From Silene conica (Eukaryota > Streptophyta > Magnoliopsida > Caryophyllales > Caryophyllaceae): 64,000 nucleotides of DNA. The notes under the pieces were generated by a model, which saw only the letters and a program-made list of their open reading frames with translations, had not been told where the DNA came from and did not search any database. The first letter of the stretch is position 1; each line of letters starts with the position of its first letter. The stretch is from assembly GCA_029255685.2 (NCBI GenBank), contig CM055311.2:60725048-60789047 (forward strand), written 5' to 3'. Positions 32,901 through 44,329 of this stretch are shown here, in pieces. The translations under genes and the position numbers were made by a program.

Positions 32901-33789
32901 CTACACTAGCGGCTTTGCGTCTTTTCTCACCAAAAAAAAGAAACAAAATGAAGCATGGGAATCAAGCAGCTTAAAATAAAAAAAGAAGGCAAACCGTTGA
33001 CTGAAGCAGCGGTTTCCTTTGTTTTCCAAAAGAAAGAAACGAAACAGTAAGAAGGCAGAAGCCGAAATTAGTAATGTGCGACATCAAGTCATCAACACTA
33101 AATCCTCAAAAACAAGCATCATCAAACTGCTGAAAAACTGAAGAAAATTGAGGAATGTACTACTTTATATCAATACTACAAGCAATCAAAAAAATTTGAC
33201 TGATATTTTCACAACTTTGATCATGTCTGTACTGTGGTTTAGCATTAGTGAGACATCGACTTTGATAAATACAGTAGATAGTCGCTTTAATAAATCAGAC
33301 CGCGACCATAAATTTAAGAAATCAATGTTCAAATTTTGACTTAACCCTAACCCTAAAACGAGTAACGTTTGCCAAAATACACTGATTGAAACAGAAGCAC
33401 CAACAATCAAATCCCCCTCAATTTGACTTAACCCTAACCCTAAAACAATTCTAGATTTACATTCAATTCATACTAACAAATCAATTACTACACAAAATTG
33501 TATGTAAACAACAATAATAAGACTTATTAAAAGAACTTACAAAAAAATTAACTAAAAAACATACCAATATCAAATTATAAATTAGATGAGTAGAAGAATA
33601 CTGAGATGGCGACACTGGAATCGGTGGCGGGCGTTAGTGGGTTGACGGTAGGTCGTTGGTGTGGTGTGGTGTGGTGTGGTAGGGTGTGGATTGGAATAAG
33701 GGAACAGAGGAAATGGGGCGGCGGTAGGTATCACGTTGTTGAGCTTCGAAATAATGAAGGAGGAAGGGAAGTCTCATGTTTAATATGGG

Positions 33790-34045
33790 AATGCTCAAAT
33801 ACATCGGTTTTGCTTAGAACTGATGTATTTGGCCCATGGTCAAATACATAGGTTTTTCTTAGAACTGATGCATTTGAACCAAATACGTCAGTTTTGTTGA
33901 GAACTGACGCATTATATACGTCAGTTTTTTTCAAGAACCGACGCAAATAACTTGGCTATAGGGTAAAATTGGACTCCCGCCAAAATTAATTACCTTTTGC
34001 GTCAGTTTTGGTAGAACCGACGTAAATTACTTGACGCAATAGGGG
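33790..34045. repeat. CACTA subterminal repeats, right
   Basis: The outer part repeats ACGTCAGTT-type words as on the left. The inner part (33795-33860) switches to ATACATCGGTTTTG, a word closer to the subterminal repeats of the CACTA end at 28687. Confidence 0.75.
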
Positions 34046-34060
34046 AGTTTTGTACTAGTG

Positions 34061-34823
34061 AACATTTCTGACTAAATAATGATAGTGAGATATAAAATGT
34101 AATTAAAAAACTAATATAATACTAGTAGTGTAATACACCTAGTTTGTTCCATATATTTAACCTCCGTCTAACTAGAGTCGAGTTTTCAGCTTGGAAAGGC
34201 TCACAATTCATCATCATCATTACTTCATTAGTATCATATTTTTCTGCGCACAACAGCATCGTACACTCTTAGACCAGGCTTCCCATGTCTAAAGAAGCCG
34301 AGTAATGTCAACTTCAGCACCTAATGAACGAAATTGCAAGAAATTAATATACAATTAAGAAGATAGTGAAAGTACCTAAATACTTAACACATAATGATAC
34401 ATGATTTACATCTACTTCATCAACTTTTGGCCATTTCGCGTGAATGGATAATGTGATTTTGCTCGAGTTAGAAAACAAATTTATTAATATATTGTACATA
34501 TAGGCTATAGCCGTTAGCTAGGTTTCTTTATTAAAACGATCATTTCTACTAAAATATTTACCATATTAACTATTTTTAAATTTTAATTTTCATTATAACC
34601 ATTTTTGAAGTTTGCAACATAACAAATTTTGACAATAGTTAATTTGGGAATAAATTTTGGTAAAATGACTAATTTGAATAAAAGAAAAATAGAAAATGTC
34701 AATATAACAATGACTCCATATGTAAATATATTGATCAAAGCATGATATTGAAAGATATGTACTTATTTTTTATTTTTTTTAAATCTCTTAACTTAAGAAA
34801 TAGCACAATTATATATATAGGTG
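34061..34823. other. Spacer with one exon-like block on the minus strand
   Basis: Mostly AT-rich. At about 34322-34235 on the minus strand, after an acceptor-like TTCATTAG, the frame reads FFRHGKPGLRVYDAVVRRK and then a stop. I do not recognise the source. It may be another captured terminal exon belonging to the CACTA that starts at 28687. Confidence 0.4.
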
Positions 34824-37800
34824 CAGGGGCGGATTTTGGGGGTGGAAAGTTGGGGCACGTGCCCTCACGTGAGAAAGAAAATTAAAAAATTAAAAATTCA
34901 GGAAAATAGAGAAGAGAAAGCGTGAAACAAACATAACACACATAACACCAAATAAAACCCTAGATATTACAAATACAACAGCCGCACCACCTCCTTCAAC
35001 CACCGCCTCTCCTTCAACCGCCTCTTCGCCGGCCGCCTTCCGCCTCTTCGTCGGCCGCCTTTAGCCTCCTTAATTACAGCCTAGTTTCGGTATGTTCATC
35101 ACTTCATTAGTTCATACTTCATTGTTCATAATTTTTTCCCCAAATTTGATTATTGATTCTGATTGAATTTCGTTTGGTCATTTTAAAATGTTATTATTAT
35201 TTTGTTAATATATTTGTGTAATTGTAGATTTATGGTAATTTGATTGAATTTATTTGTGTAGTTGACAATTGTTAAGAGTTTCGTTCATCACTTCATTGTT
35301 AATATATTTGTGTAGTTGTTAAGAGTTTCGTTCTTGTTAATATATTTGATTGAATTTATTTGTGTAATTGTTTGTTTGTAGATTAATAATGAAATCCAAA
35401 GGCTTAGCATACTTTTGGAGTCGGAAGTCACAAAAAACCACATCGTCATCTTCTCCATTTTCATTAGAGAAAATTAATGTTGAGGCTACTACTTCACCAA
35501 CTCATGATAATGTCGCTCAAAATGAGCAATGTGACGATAATCCATCAACTCAAGGGGCTATTCAAAGTGATGAAGAGGGTAATCAAAGTGATGAAGAAGG
35601 TATTCAAAGTGATGAAGAGGGTAATCAAGGTGAGCAAGATGGTAATTCGGCAACTCAAGAGCATAATCAAAGTGAAGAACACAATGTTCTCCCTCTTGAT
35701 CCTCCACATGATCCGGGGAATCGCTTGCCAATATCATCTTACCGGGTGAATGATCGAGATGCCTTGAGAAGGATATATATCGGAAGGGGTCCTTGTAGAC
35801 CTAGACCCAATGGTGATTTTCCTCAATCTTTGCAAGGTAATAAAATGCGTCGTTTCAAAGCTACTTGGTATGATAAATATGATTGGCTAGAATATAGTGA
35901 GCAAAATGATGGCGCCTTTTGCTTTTATTGTTACTTGTTCAAAGAGCCTACAAGTATTCCGGGAGCTAATGTGTTTGAGATTGGAGGGTATAAGGGTTGG
36001 AAAAATGCATTGGTGAGATTTAAAAAACATGTTGGGAAAGGTAGTAGTGCTCACAATGTAGCTAAAGGAAAGTACGGAAATTTCATTAATAAACAAGCAT
36101 CAATAATAGAGATAGTTGAAAAGGTAAGTGATGAAGCTAGGAGTCTTTATAAATCCCGCTTGTTACGCTCTCTTTCTTGTTTAAGATTTCTTCTAAGACA
36201 AGGATTAGCATTTAGGGGACATAATGAAAGTGGAAAGTCAAATAATAAGGGTAATTTCCTTGAACTTTTGGATTGGCTTGTTCAAAATAGTGAAAGTATT
36301 GCTAAAGTTGTTCTTGCTAAGTCTCCGGAAAACCACCAAGTTACTTGCCCCACCATTCAAAGGGAACTAATTGATGTTGTGCCCTTGAGACTACTAAACT
36401 TATTATTGAGGATCTAAATGGTGATTTTTTTGGGCTATTAGCCGATGAGTCTAGTGACGTGTCTCATAAGGAAGAGTTAGCTATTTGTTTGCGTTATGTT
36501 AATAAAGATGGTAAACTTTGTGAAAGATTTCTTGGGATTGTGCATGTGAAAACTACAACTAGTTCGACACTTTTTTAGAAGATAAAGAAACTACTTGATG
36601 GTCACTCATTAAGTATGTCAAATATCCGTGGTCATATTATGTGCATTGTTTTGCACACCAACTTCAATTAACATTAGTGGCGGTTGCTAAAGAAAACAAA
36701 GATTGTGCCAAATTTTTTCAACAAGTTGGAGTTGTGCTTAATAATATTGGATATTCTTGTAAACGTTTGGAGATGGTTAGGGATATTCAAGCGGAAAAGG
36801 TGTTGGAGGCATTGGCATCGGGTGAAAGTGAAAGTGGTAAGGGTTAAATCAAGAACTTGGTTTAAGTAGACCCGGGGATACTCGGTGAGGGTCTCATTTT
36901 AAATCAATTGTGAGGGTCATATCTTTATATGCTACACTTATTAGAGTTTTTGAGATAATTAGTAAAGAAGCCAAATCCGTGGATGATCGTGCTAAAGCCG
37001 AAATTGGGATTATATTGATCACCTTGAATCTTTTGAGTTTGTTTTCATGTTGCATTTAATGAAAGTGGTGTATGGATACACTAACTCTTTGTGTGAAGCA
37101 CTACAAAGAAAAGATCAAGACATTGTTAATGCCATGACTATTCTTGAATCAACTAAGGAGCGGTTGAGAAATTTTAGGAATGATGGATGGGATCAATTTC
37201 TTCAAATGGTTACTAACTTTTGTGCAAAACATAACATTGAAGTCCCGAATATGACGGATTTTTATGCTCCTCCGGGAAGATCAAGACGTCGTCTTGTTAA
37301 TGTGCTTAACCAAGACCGAATTCGAATTGACATGTTTCTTTGTGTTTTGGATAAACAAGTCTCTGAACTAGATAGCCGATTTAATGTGCAAAGCATGGAA
37401 ATGCTAATATGTATGGCTTGTTTTAGTCCCGCCGATGTTTTTGCTTCTTTCGATAAGGACAAATTGGTGAGACTTGCAAAGTTCTATCCTAATGAGTTTG
37501 GTGATACCGAGATAACACTACTTGAGTTTGAACTTGATATTTTTGAAAGTGATATGCTAAGGGATTCGAGATTTCATCTTATCAAGAGCCATGGTGAGCT
37601 TTCAATTATGCTTGTTGAGACCAAGAAGCATATTGCATATCCACGTGTTTATTTGTTATTGAAGCTTGTCTTGATACTTCCGGTGGCAACGACAAGTGTG
37701 GAAAGAGTTTTCTCCTCAATGAAATACGTGAAGAATTATTTGCGAAATAGTATGAGTGACGAACTTTTGAATAATTGTTTAGTCACTTATATTGAGAGAG

Positions 37801-38000
37801 ATTTTTTTGCACAAGTTAGGGATGATGATATTATTAGGCGTTTTCAAGATAAGAATCCTCGTCGGATGGCTTTAGATTTTTCTTAGTTTTTTCCTTTAAT
37901 TTGTAATTATATTACTATGTATTGACGATATTAGAATTTAATGTATAATATTTTTTTCGTACTTTGCCACCCCTTGTCTCGAATCCTGGATCCGCCACTG
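34824..38000 (+). mobile_element. hAT-type DNA transposon with TTF zinc-finger transposase, decayed
   Basis: Terminal inverted repeats CAGGGGCGGATTTTGG at 34824 and the complement of CAGTGGCGGATCCAGG at 38000, around a transposase pseudogene. A matching 8-bp target duplication is not evident, so one edge may be imprecise or eroded. Confidence 0.8.
35389..37886 (+). pseudogene. hAT transposase (TTF-type zinc finger / DUF4371 family), inactivated
   Basis: An ATG at 35389 follows a possible 5' UTR intron (donor near 35092, acceptor TTTGTAG at about 35382). Order: acidic repeat tract with QSDEEGNQ/QSDEEGIQ repeats, a TTF zinc finger (FKATWYDKYDWLEYSE, AFCFYCYLF), a DUF4371 region (LLADESSDVSHKEELA), then HCFAHQLQLTLVA, and a hAT dimerisation domain near the C-terminus (LPVATTSVERVFSSMK). 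Damage: a frameshift near 36375, a stop near 36576, a deletion around 36625 that removes the segment before HCFAHQL, a stop near 36884 and a frameshift near 37045. The last 279 codons (37047-37886) are open. A hAT transposase would cut and paste the element; this one cannot. Confidence 0.85.
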
Positions 38001-38863
38001 CATGATTAGAACTGTCCTATTTAGACACTTCTTCATACACAACCCCACGTACAGCTCCAAAATGTTTTCAAAAACAAAACACCAATTACCAATACAATAA
38101 ACAACATCAAATTCTCGAGTTAAAACTTACACAACAAACAAACATTCAATGGAGCATAGAAACACACCTTATTATAGAAAAGGATTCATAGAAAAAGATT
38201 CATAGAAAAGGATTAAGATACAAAAAAGTCAGGAAAAATATTATAAAACAGACAGATTATAATCCATCTAATTTATAGCGTTCGCGATTGACTTTGGTGA
38301 TCAAACGATGTCGAATTACTCGAATCATACCAATATTTTTTTCAAAAATCTACAACAGTCACATTTCTTTCAAATGATAAATATGAAAAAGGTTGTTTGG
38401 TAAATCACGCTTAGACAAATATTCATTGTATCTCTACTGATATTTATAAAAATCCTGAAAGTTGACATCGGTTTACAATCAAGACATATGAAGCTCACCC
38501 TCCATCTGAACTTGCATTAATCGACTGATGTAAAAGTCCTTTCTTATTGTGCATTGGATTGATACACATCCTAGCAGGCATCACAAAAATCCTGTAGCAT
38601 GAATTACTCATAGATCTCAGTTGCTAATTCCTAAAAACAACCATTCAGTTGCTAAGGCCTGATTTGTATATGACGATTTTTTAGTTCTTTTTATTTAATA
38701 CTTACTCATATTTCACCAAAATAATATTAGAACAAATATTTTTACAAAGAAGGTTGTGCATTAAGTTAAAGTCTTTGGCATATATCTACTAATCCAAAAT
38801 GTAACAAAAAAGAGTTAACCAAGGACCCTATGTATCTTATGAATGTAAATTGCATGCACATAC
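38001..38863. other. Intergenic or captured-gene intron sequence
   Basis: A GACATCGGTTTA word at 38463 and a CGACTGATGT word at 38522 recall the CACTA subterminal repeats of 28687 onward, but no terminus is present. No gene recognised. Confidence 0.4.
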
Positions 38864-38935
38864 CTTATTCATCGCTGACATTGGTTTCGTGGCACCCTTC
38901 AAGCCAGAAGCAACAAAAGTTTGAGCATCCATAGC
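38864..38935 (-). pseudogene. Captured exon resembling ESCRT-III VPS2
   Basis: A 72-base block with acceptor TTTGACAG upstream and donor GTATGT downstream reads 24 codons, with VASGLKGATKPMSAMNK. It resembles the segment of plant VPS2 (CHMP2-type ESCRT-III subunit) with GLKGA.KAM.AMNK. Only one exon is recognisable, so no protein is expected. Confidence 0.5.
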
Positions 38936-39648
38936 CTGTCAAAGGAAAATGAGATGTTTAGCAAAGCGATTTCAAAATAAAAAAACTTACAGTGAAATGT
39001 CACAACTTCAACAAAAGATCTTAGACGAGGGTTATCTTGCAGCACATCAAAATCAAGATTAGAACTTTAGGTTTAAACATCACATTAAGTGAAAGTTAAA
39101 AATTTCAGTCCATCTATAAAATACTGAAGCTTATGACAGATGGATTCTCATTGTCTCAAATATTCTTCCTGTGTGTATACCCGATTAATGGTATGTGGGG
39201 GCAACAACACGAACAATATCCAAGTCTACTAAAACGTCTCCCGTCCTTTCAGGATAAGGGGATTCATAAGCTCACAGTTATAACCTTCAACAAAGTCGTG
39301 ATCTTTACCTACAATATTATGCAGTTAAATGAAATCTGGACTTCACTGTTTATATCAGCATTACTAAGACGAGTACATATCGTCACTGATATTCCAGGTT
39401 ACTAAAGTCAGCATTATTGTTGATCGAAGGATGAAAAAACTACTATCGCATTGTTTACTAATCTGCATAAGATTTTAAGATTTAGACAGTCTGTTGTTGA
39501 ATAACTGGGCTTTTTGTCTAAGTGCAGTGAAAACAGCAATAATATATCATCATCTCATAAATACGTATAGCATTAGAAACTCGGAATAAGCGAAAAGACT
39601 TAGTTTGAAGGTGATTGACATTAGTTCAGTACAAGCTTTGTACATCAC

Positions 39649-39770
39649 CTTCAAGTTCTTGAAGAAAAATTCCTATATAGGCTGAAGATGATCAAAAAGT
39701 TGTCCTGGAGTTGCTACAATGACATTCACTCCATTCCTAAGGTGTTCTTCTTTGCTTCTACCAGAGCTAC
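39649..39770 (-). pseudogene. Captured exon resembling a DEAD-box RNA helicase
   Basis: The minus strand reads RNGVNVIVATPGQLFDHLQ, a stop, then FFFKNLK and a GT donor. GVNVIVATPG is the motif Ib neighbourhood of DEAD-box helicases of the HAS1/RH51 type, with Gln where the conserved TPGR Arg should be. The in-frame TAG and isolated exon mark a pseudogene fragment. Confidence 0.6.
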
Positions 39771-41017
39771 TAGTCAATAAGCTATGTTGGAGGCTATATA
39801 TAAAAAAAATTCACAATATTTTTATGAAAATCATTGTACTTATATAATAGTTATCGCGGGTTGAACTTAAATAATGATTGAATATAAAATGGCATAATTT
39901 TACACTTAAGAATACTATTGAGCTACTCATTTGTTTCATTTTTAAGTTTATGTTTAAATAAATATATAAATCTATAACTTTTATGAGCTATATTTCTATG
40001 AGAAATGTTAAATCGATTTACTAACATGTCCTCTTATAAAAGCTTTAATTTAAATGTGAATTTAATTTCTAAATTATGAAATTTTGGTGCGAATTTTTGT
40101 AAGTTATAATACTTAATACGGAGTATATATATTTAAAATATTGATGATGTTCTTTTATTTTCTTTATTTATATGTTACAAAATATGCAATGACATTTTTG
40201 TAAATACTTTTAGTAATAACCAATTTAAAACTTGTGTAGAAAATGCACGGGTTAAAGTAATAGGAATTATCACTGGATATATTAGCCTATAAATAAGTGT
40301 GATTAAATGTTTAATGACATGACAATATAAATAAGCTTATAATTACTCCGCACAATATTTAAAATATGGTATTTAATATGAATTTAATTAGACATAATAT
40401 TCTCAAATAATAATAGAATAATACGATGTATAATAATGGTAACATTGTTACAAATTAAACTCGTGTATATATAATTGTAGGGGATTTAATATATTCAACA
40501 TTTTGAGTAAAGTAAAAATACACTATCCCGTCACGATCATTTATTTACCTATTCTATTTTTGAGTGTCTCAGATAATTGTTTATCTTGTCATCTAATAAT
40601 CGACCCCTTCCTACTTTTTTATTCTTGGTGCTAGAATTAAAGATAAAACAACCACAATAATGTAGAATTATAGCAGAGGAACACAATTGAACAGACAGTG
40701 GGCTGTAATTCGAACTGTGCAGCGAAATTTGTTTGTTTATTGCTGATATTTTCGCGTAAACTGATAAGGTACCCGGATATGACATGAACTCGCTCTCCTC
40801 CCTCGCAAAGAACTTGGTTGTGAACATGAATGGAAAGTATCTAGCTCTCAACCTTTCAAGATTGATCGCTCGAAACTCTCAAATAACAACCTCGCAAGAT
40901 TGCTACAACTCGAACTATCTCGCTAGATGCTCGAAAAGAAGCTCACAAACGTAAACTCTGATTTATATTTAACTTGAATTCTCTGTATAAAATAGACTGC
41001 AATCAACCCCTAGTTAT
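39771..41017. other. AT-rich intergenic DNA
   Basis: No gene, no recognisable element. Confidence 0.5.
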
Positions 41018-41022
41018 ACTAG

Positions 41023-41341
41023 TGTTGGGTCTATGCCTTGAATCTGTTAGTCGCCGCTTCTGTATTGGGCTAGGGTTTCTGTCTGGGCCTTATTAGATTA
41101 AGTCTAATCTGTTTTGTATTAGGTTAAAAGTACTATATAAACTTTTAACCTCTACCCTAGCAGTCATACAATATTCCATATATCGTTCTGAATCTGTAAT
41201 CTGGAAAACTCCTCACATTAATAAAACTCTCTCCCTTCTCCCCTGTGGACGTAGCTAACACACCGTTAGTGAACCACGTAAATCTGTGCGTATTGTTCTT
41301 TATTGTTTGTTTTAGTCTTTCTCTGTGCTTCCGTTATAACA
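41023..41341 (+). mobile_element. Solo copia-type LTR (319 bp)
   Basis: Begins TGTTGGGTCTATGCC, ends GTTATAACA, and is flanked by a perfect 5-bp duplication ACTAG (41018-41022 and 41342-41346). A TATATAA box near 41135 and an AATAAAA near 41220 support plus-strand orientation. No internal region remains, so the element recombined between its LTRs. Confidence 0.9.
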
Positions 41342-41579
41342 ACTAGCTAGCTAATAACTCATAATTAAACTAAAACTAGAAGAACTAATTTACTTAGGTT
41401 TAGAAATGCAATCTTTCCCAAACTCTTATTGAGTAATACTACTAGGATTAGGGCTTCTAACACTTTCCTAATCTTTAATATAATCTAACAACTAACTAAT
41501 CTTAACTAACCAGCCAACTGCCTCCTTATACGCCAACTTAGGTTAGTTCCCATGTGACCATTGTCACATTAGGGATGAC

Positions 41580-41840
41580 AATTTGTTCAGTACCGAACCG
41601 AAACCGAACCGATCTGAGAGAAATTTATCGATCCAAATCCATGGTTTGAAAATCCATATCCATATCCATCAGTTAGAACCCGAATCCAAATCCACCCAAA
41701 AAATACCCGAACCAAATCCACGCCGATCTATTTCATAACCATAACCGACCCGATCCATCTGATCCACTTAAGATCCATCACCGACCCGAAACCGATTCAT
41801 ATCCACCTTTAAACCGATCCAAATTCGATCCATATCTATT
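41580..41840. repeat. Degenerate ATCCATATCC / ACCGAACCGA low-complexity stretch
   Basis: Repeated words ATCCATATCC, AAATCCA, ACCGAACC and CCGACCC run for about 260 bases without a fixed period. Confidence 0.6.
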
Positions 41841-41845
41841 TTTTC

Positions 41846-42045
41846 TCTGATACCATGATAATATTACAAGGGAGATAATTGCATAAGATAGAATTATATT
41901 ATTAATTGAATTATATTATTGATTGAGTTGTCTTACATCGATATATGACGAGGTATTTATAATACCTCCCAGCTGAATAAAACTCTAGTATAAAGAACCC
42001 TAAAACTAGCCGGACCTAGTATAAACTCAATCTCCTAATAAAACA
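41846..42045 (-). mobile_element. copia LTR remnant with primer site
   Basis: On the minus strand a block running from TGTTTTATTAGGAG at 42045 to ATTATCA at 41856 is followed at once by TGGTATCAGA (41855-41846), the initiator-Met primer site. A TATAAATA-like box is present near 41950. The internal region and second LTR are missing, so this is a truncated 5' end. Confidence 0.55.
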
Positions 42046-42176
42046 TAAATGATAATTTGGTGTGATTTGATTTCGGGTAGAAATACGTGGATAAATGAGA
42101 CAACCAAACTCTCTTTGAACGAAAAACGTAAAATGAAATTTACTCATAATTTTAGGTTAACAAATTTATTAGTATA

Positions 42177-42369
42177 CCTTTTTTTGGGCAGACAACAATA
42201 CCATGCTTACCACCACGTACCATCTAAGCTCAATTCATGGGGTTACTCCTTACTGCAAGACATGTGGTCAAGTCTCATCGTCTAGGGAGATTCGAACCCA
42301 GGACCTTATAGTCCATCCTTTGAATGTTTTGTGGGAATTGGAATCTCCACTAGACCAATAGCACTTGGT
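42177..42369 (-). mobile_element. tRNA-derived SINE (193 bp)
   Basis: Read on the minus strand, an A-box-like TTGGTCTAGTGGAG lies near the 5' end and a B-box GGGTTCGAATCTC about 40 bases on, the internal Pol III promoter of a tRNA-related SINE; the layout recalls the plant Au family. A 12-bp duplication TTTATTAGTATA flanks it exactly (42165-42176 and 42370-42381). It lacks tRNA folding 3' of the B box. Confidence 0.88.
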
Positions 42370-43384
42370 TTTATTAGTATAACTTAGGTAAAAAATTCAA
42401 TTAGTATAGCTTAGGCCAAATTGATAAATTACTAAAAAAAATTAAAAGGAACTGAACAAATTGGTAAAAAAGTTTAACTTTGGACTGGCCCTGTTCTTTC
42501 TGCCTTAATTTCAGCTGCTTTCAATTTTGTTTGGTTGTATTTCGTTAAGTTTTATTTACGTTCAATCAATTATTTTCAATGAATCTCTTCACAAAAGTAA
42601 CTTTTAATTCAACTAAATCCACTTCACCTCAGTTTCACTCAATTTAGTTCAATTAAGCCCTACTCCAATTGTAAAACCCCTCGCGAAAGCGGAAATATAA
42701 ACACATAAAAGTACCAAAAATTGCAGCGGAAATAAAACTTTTAAAGATAAAACATGCGAGAAGTCTTAGACTGAAACGTAAACTGAAACTGAAACCAAAA
42801 AGATAAGTAACAGTACTAAGTATCAAACTGAAACATAAATAAATACATCAGCCGGGGATGGCACATCCCTACCGGCACCAAAACAAAAAAAACAACAAAA
42901 GTCTAAGAGTCTAGCTAAGCGTAAACGGGTAAGTCAACTGATGAACGGATCATCACTCGCTAGCTCTCCTGTAACCCTGATCTCCAACCCTGCATGTACC
43001 TACATACATGAAAACATGTACGCCACAATCAGTGGGGAGTGACTAGAGTTCTCCTAGCCACCTTTTGTGACCACACGTAACACATAAAACAATACAGAAT
43101 ACTCCAACATATATCAACATGTGAAGCATAAACAACTCATCATCTGATCTCTTACTATCATGCGATTACCGTGCACGGCTCTCAACTAACTTCATAAACA
43201 GATAAGAAGGAGAGCCGGTTTCCCTACTGGTTACCCAGTCGGGGGGTCTTTCAATCTAATCATTTATGAAACCGAACTAAGAGTCATCCAATGCCCTGGA
43301 TGATTTAACCACAAACCATATAACAACGATAACATACTAGGCATATCTGACACCGTACCATCATCAAGGCAAGCAGATATAAAA

Positions 43385-44045
43385 CAGCAAGTACAAAGGT
43401 TCAGAGGCGACATCTTAACGCATAACCTAGGTACTAAACAAATCAGCAAGTATAAAGGTTCAGAGGCGACACCTTAACGCATAACCCTAATACCAAGTTC
43501 ACATCATCAAGCAAGGACTCAGAGGCGAAAACTCAACGCATGGACCGGCTATTACTGAACATTAGACTCAGAGGCGAAAACTCAACGCATGGACTAACAT
43601 TCAATTCACTAACACAAGTAAGGAACTCAGAGGCGAAAACTCAACGCATGGACCCCTACTACATCACAAGATACTAGACTCAGAGGCGAAAACTCAACGC
43701 ATGTTCTAGCACCAAACACCTGCACTCCGGGTAAGGTATGACAACCTGACCGCCCCGTCGTGCAGTTGCTCTACTCGTCAGACTCAGAGGCCAGCTTAAG
43801 GCATGTCCTGACGCGATCACACATACATGTCTGGACTCAGAGGCGAAAACTCAACGCATGTCCCAGACACGACAAACAAACATGTATAGAACTCAGAGGC
43901 GAAAACTCAACGCATGGCTCCATACACGACAAACAAACACATATAGGGCTCAGAGGCGAAAACTCAACGCATGCCCCTATACATGACAAACAACCTACGT
44001 ATTAAGTTCAGAGGCGACATCTTAACGCATAACTTAATACGCAAC
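43385..44045 (-). repeat. Tandem array of 11 covarying stem-loops in the giant LTR
   Basis: Eleven units at about 43399, 43459, 43511, 43567, 43626, 43679, 43781, 43834, 43891, 43949 and 44008 share a core such as CAGAGGCGAAAACTCAACGC. In most units the bases on either side of the core are complementary, and they change together between units. Examples: CGTATTAAGTT (43998-44008) with AACTTAATACG (44031-44041), a perfect 11-bp stem; TGTCTGGAC with GTCCCAGACA; CGTCAGAC with GTCCTGACG; ATATAGGGC with GCCCCTATA. The unit at 43511 pairs weakly. Confidence 0.85.
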
Positions 44046-44329
44046 AAAACAATATCATTCAAGTCTATGAACTACTCTATAGTTCTACCTTTAACTTCTA
44101 ATCAACACTTAATTGACCTCGAGAACTAGGATGAGGGAGAGCCGGTTTCCCTTTCAGTTGCCCGACCGGGGGGTCTCTATCCTCACTATATTCCCGAACC
44201 CAATATAATGTTGCCCATCCTCCGGGGACCTCAAATACATGTCAAAGGTACACAAAACAAGTTTCAAGTAAAACTGATAAACCGTTTGAAAGTTACGATC
44301 AAATTACGAAAACTCAAAATAGCTTACAG

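Larger units (their letters stand above)
29295..34060 (-). mobile_element. Non-autonomous CACTA transposon carrying host exon fragments (Pack-CACTA), 4.77 kb
   Basis: The ends are mutual inverted repeats: CACTAGTACAAAA...CCCCTATTGCGTCA at 29295 and its complement ending TTTTGTACTAGTG at 34060, with a 3-bp duplication AAC on both sides. Subterminal arrays of GCGTCAGTT-type words fill 29310-29710 and 33790-34045. No transposase similarity was seen. The interior instead holds short spliced-exon-like pieces resembling a plant cereblon/LON-domain gene and TPC1, all on the minus strand, plus a LINE fragment. Confidence 0.9.

Noticed and set aside
34816..38008. 8-bp target duplication for the hAT element
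   Set aside because: TATAGGTG on the left and CATGATTA on the right do not match, so no duplication is claimed.
42290..42365. Functional tRNA gene on the minus strand
   Set aside because: A and B boxes are present but there is no acceptor stem or anticodon arm, and the unit is flanked by a target duplication. It is a SINE.
43385..44045. CRISPR-like array of repeats and spacers
   Set aside because: Plant DNA, irregular spacing, spacers complementary to each other across each repeat, and location in an LTR. It is better explained as tandem hairpins.
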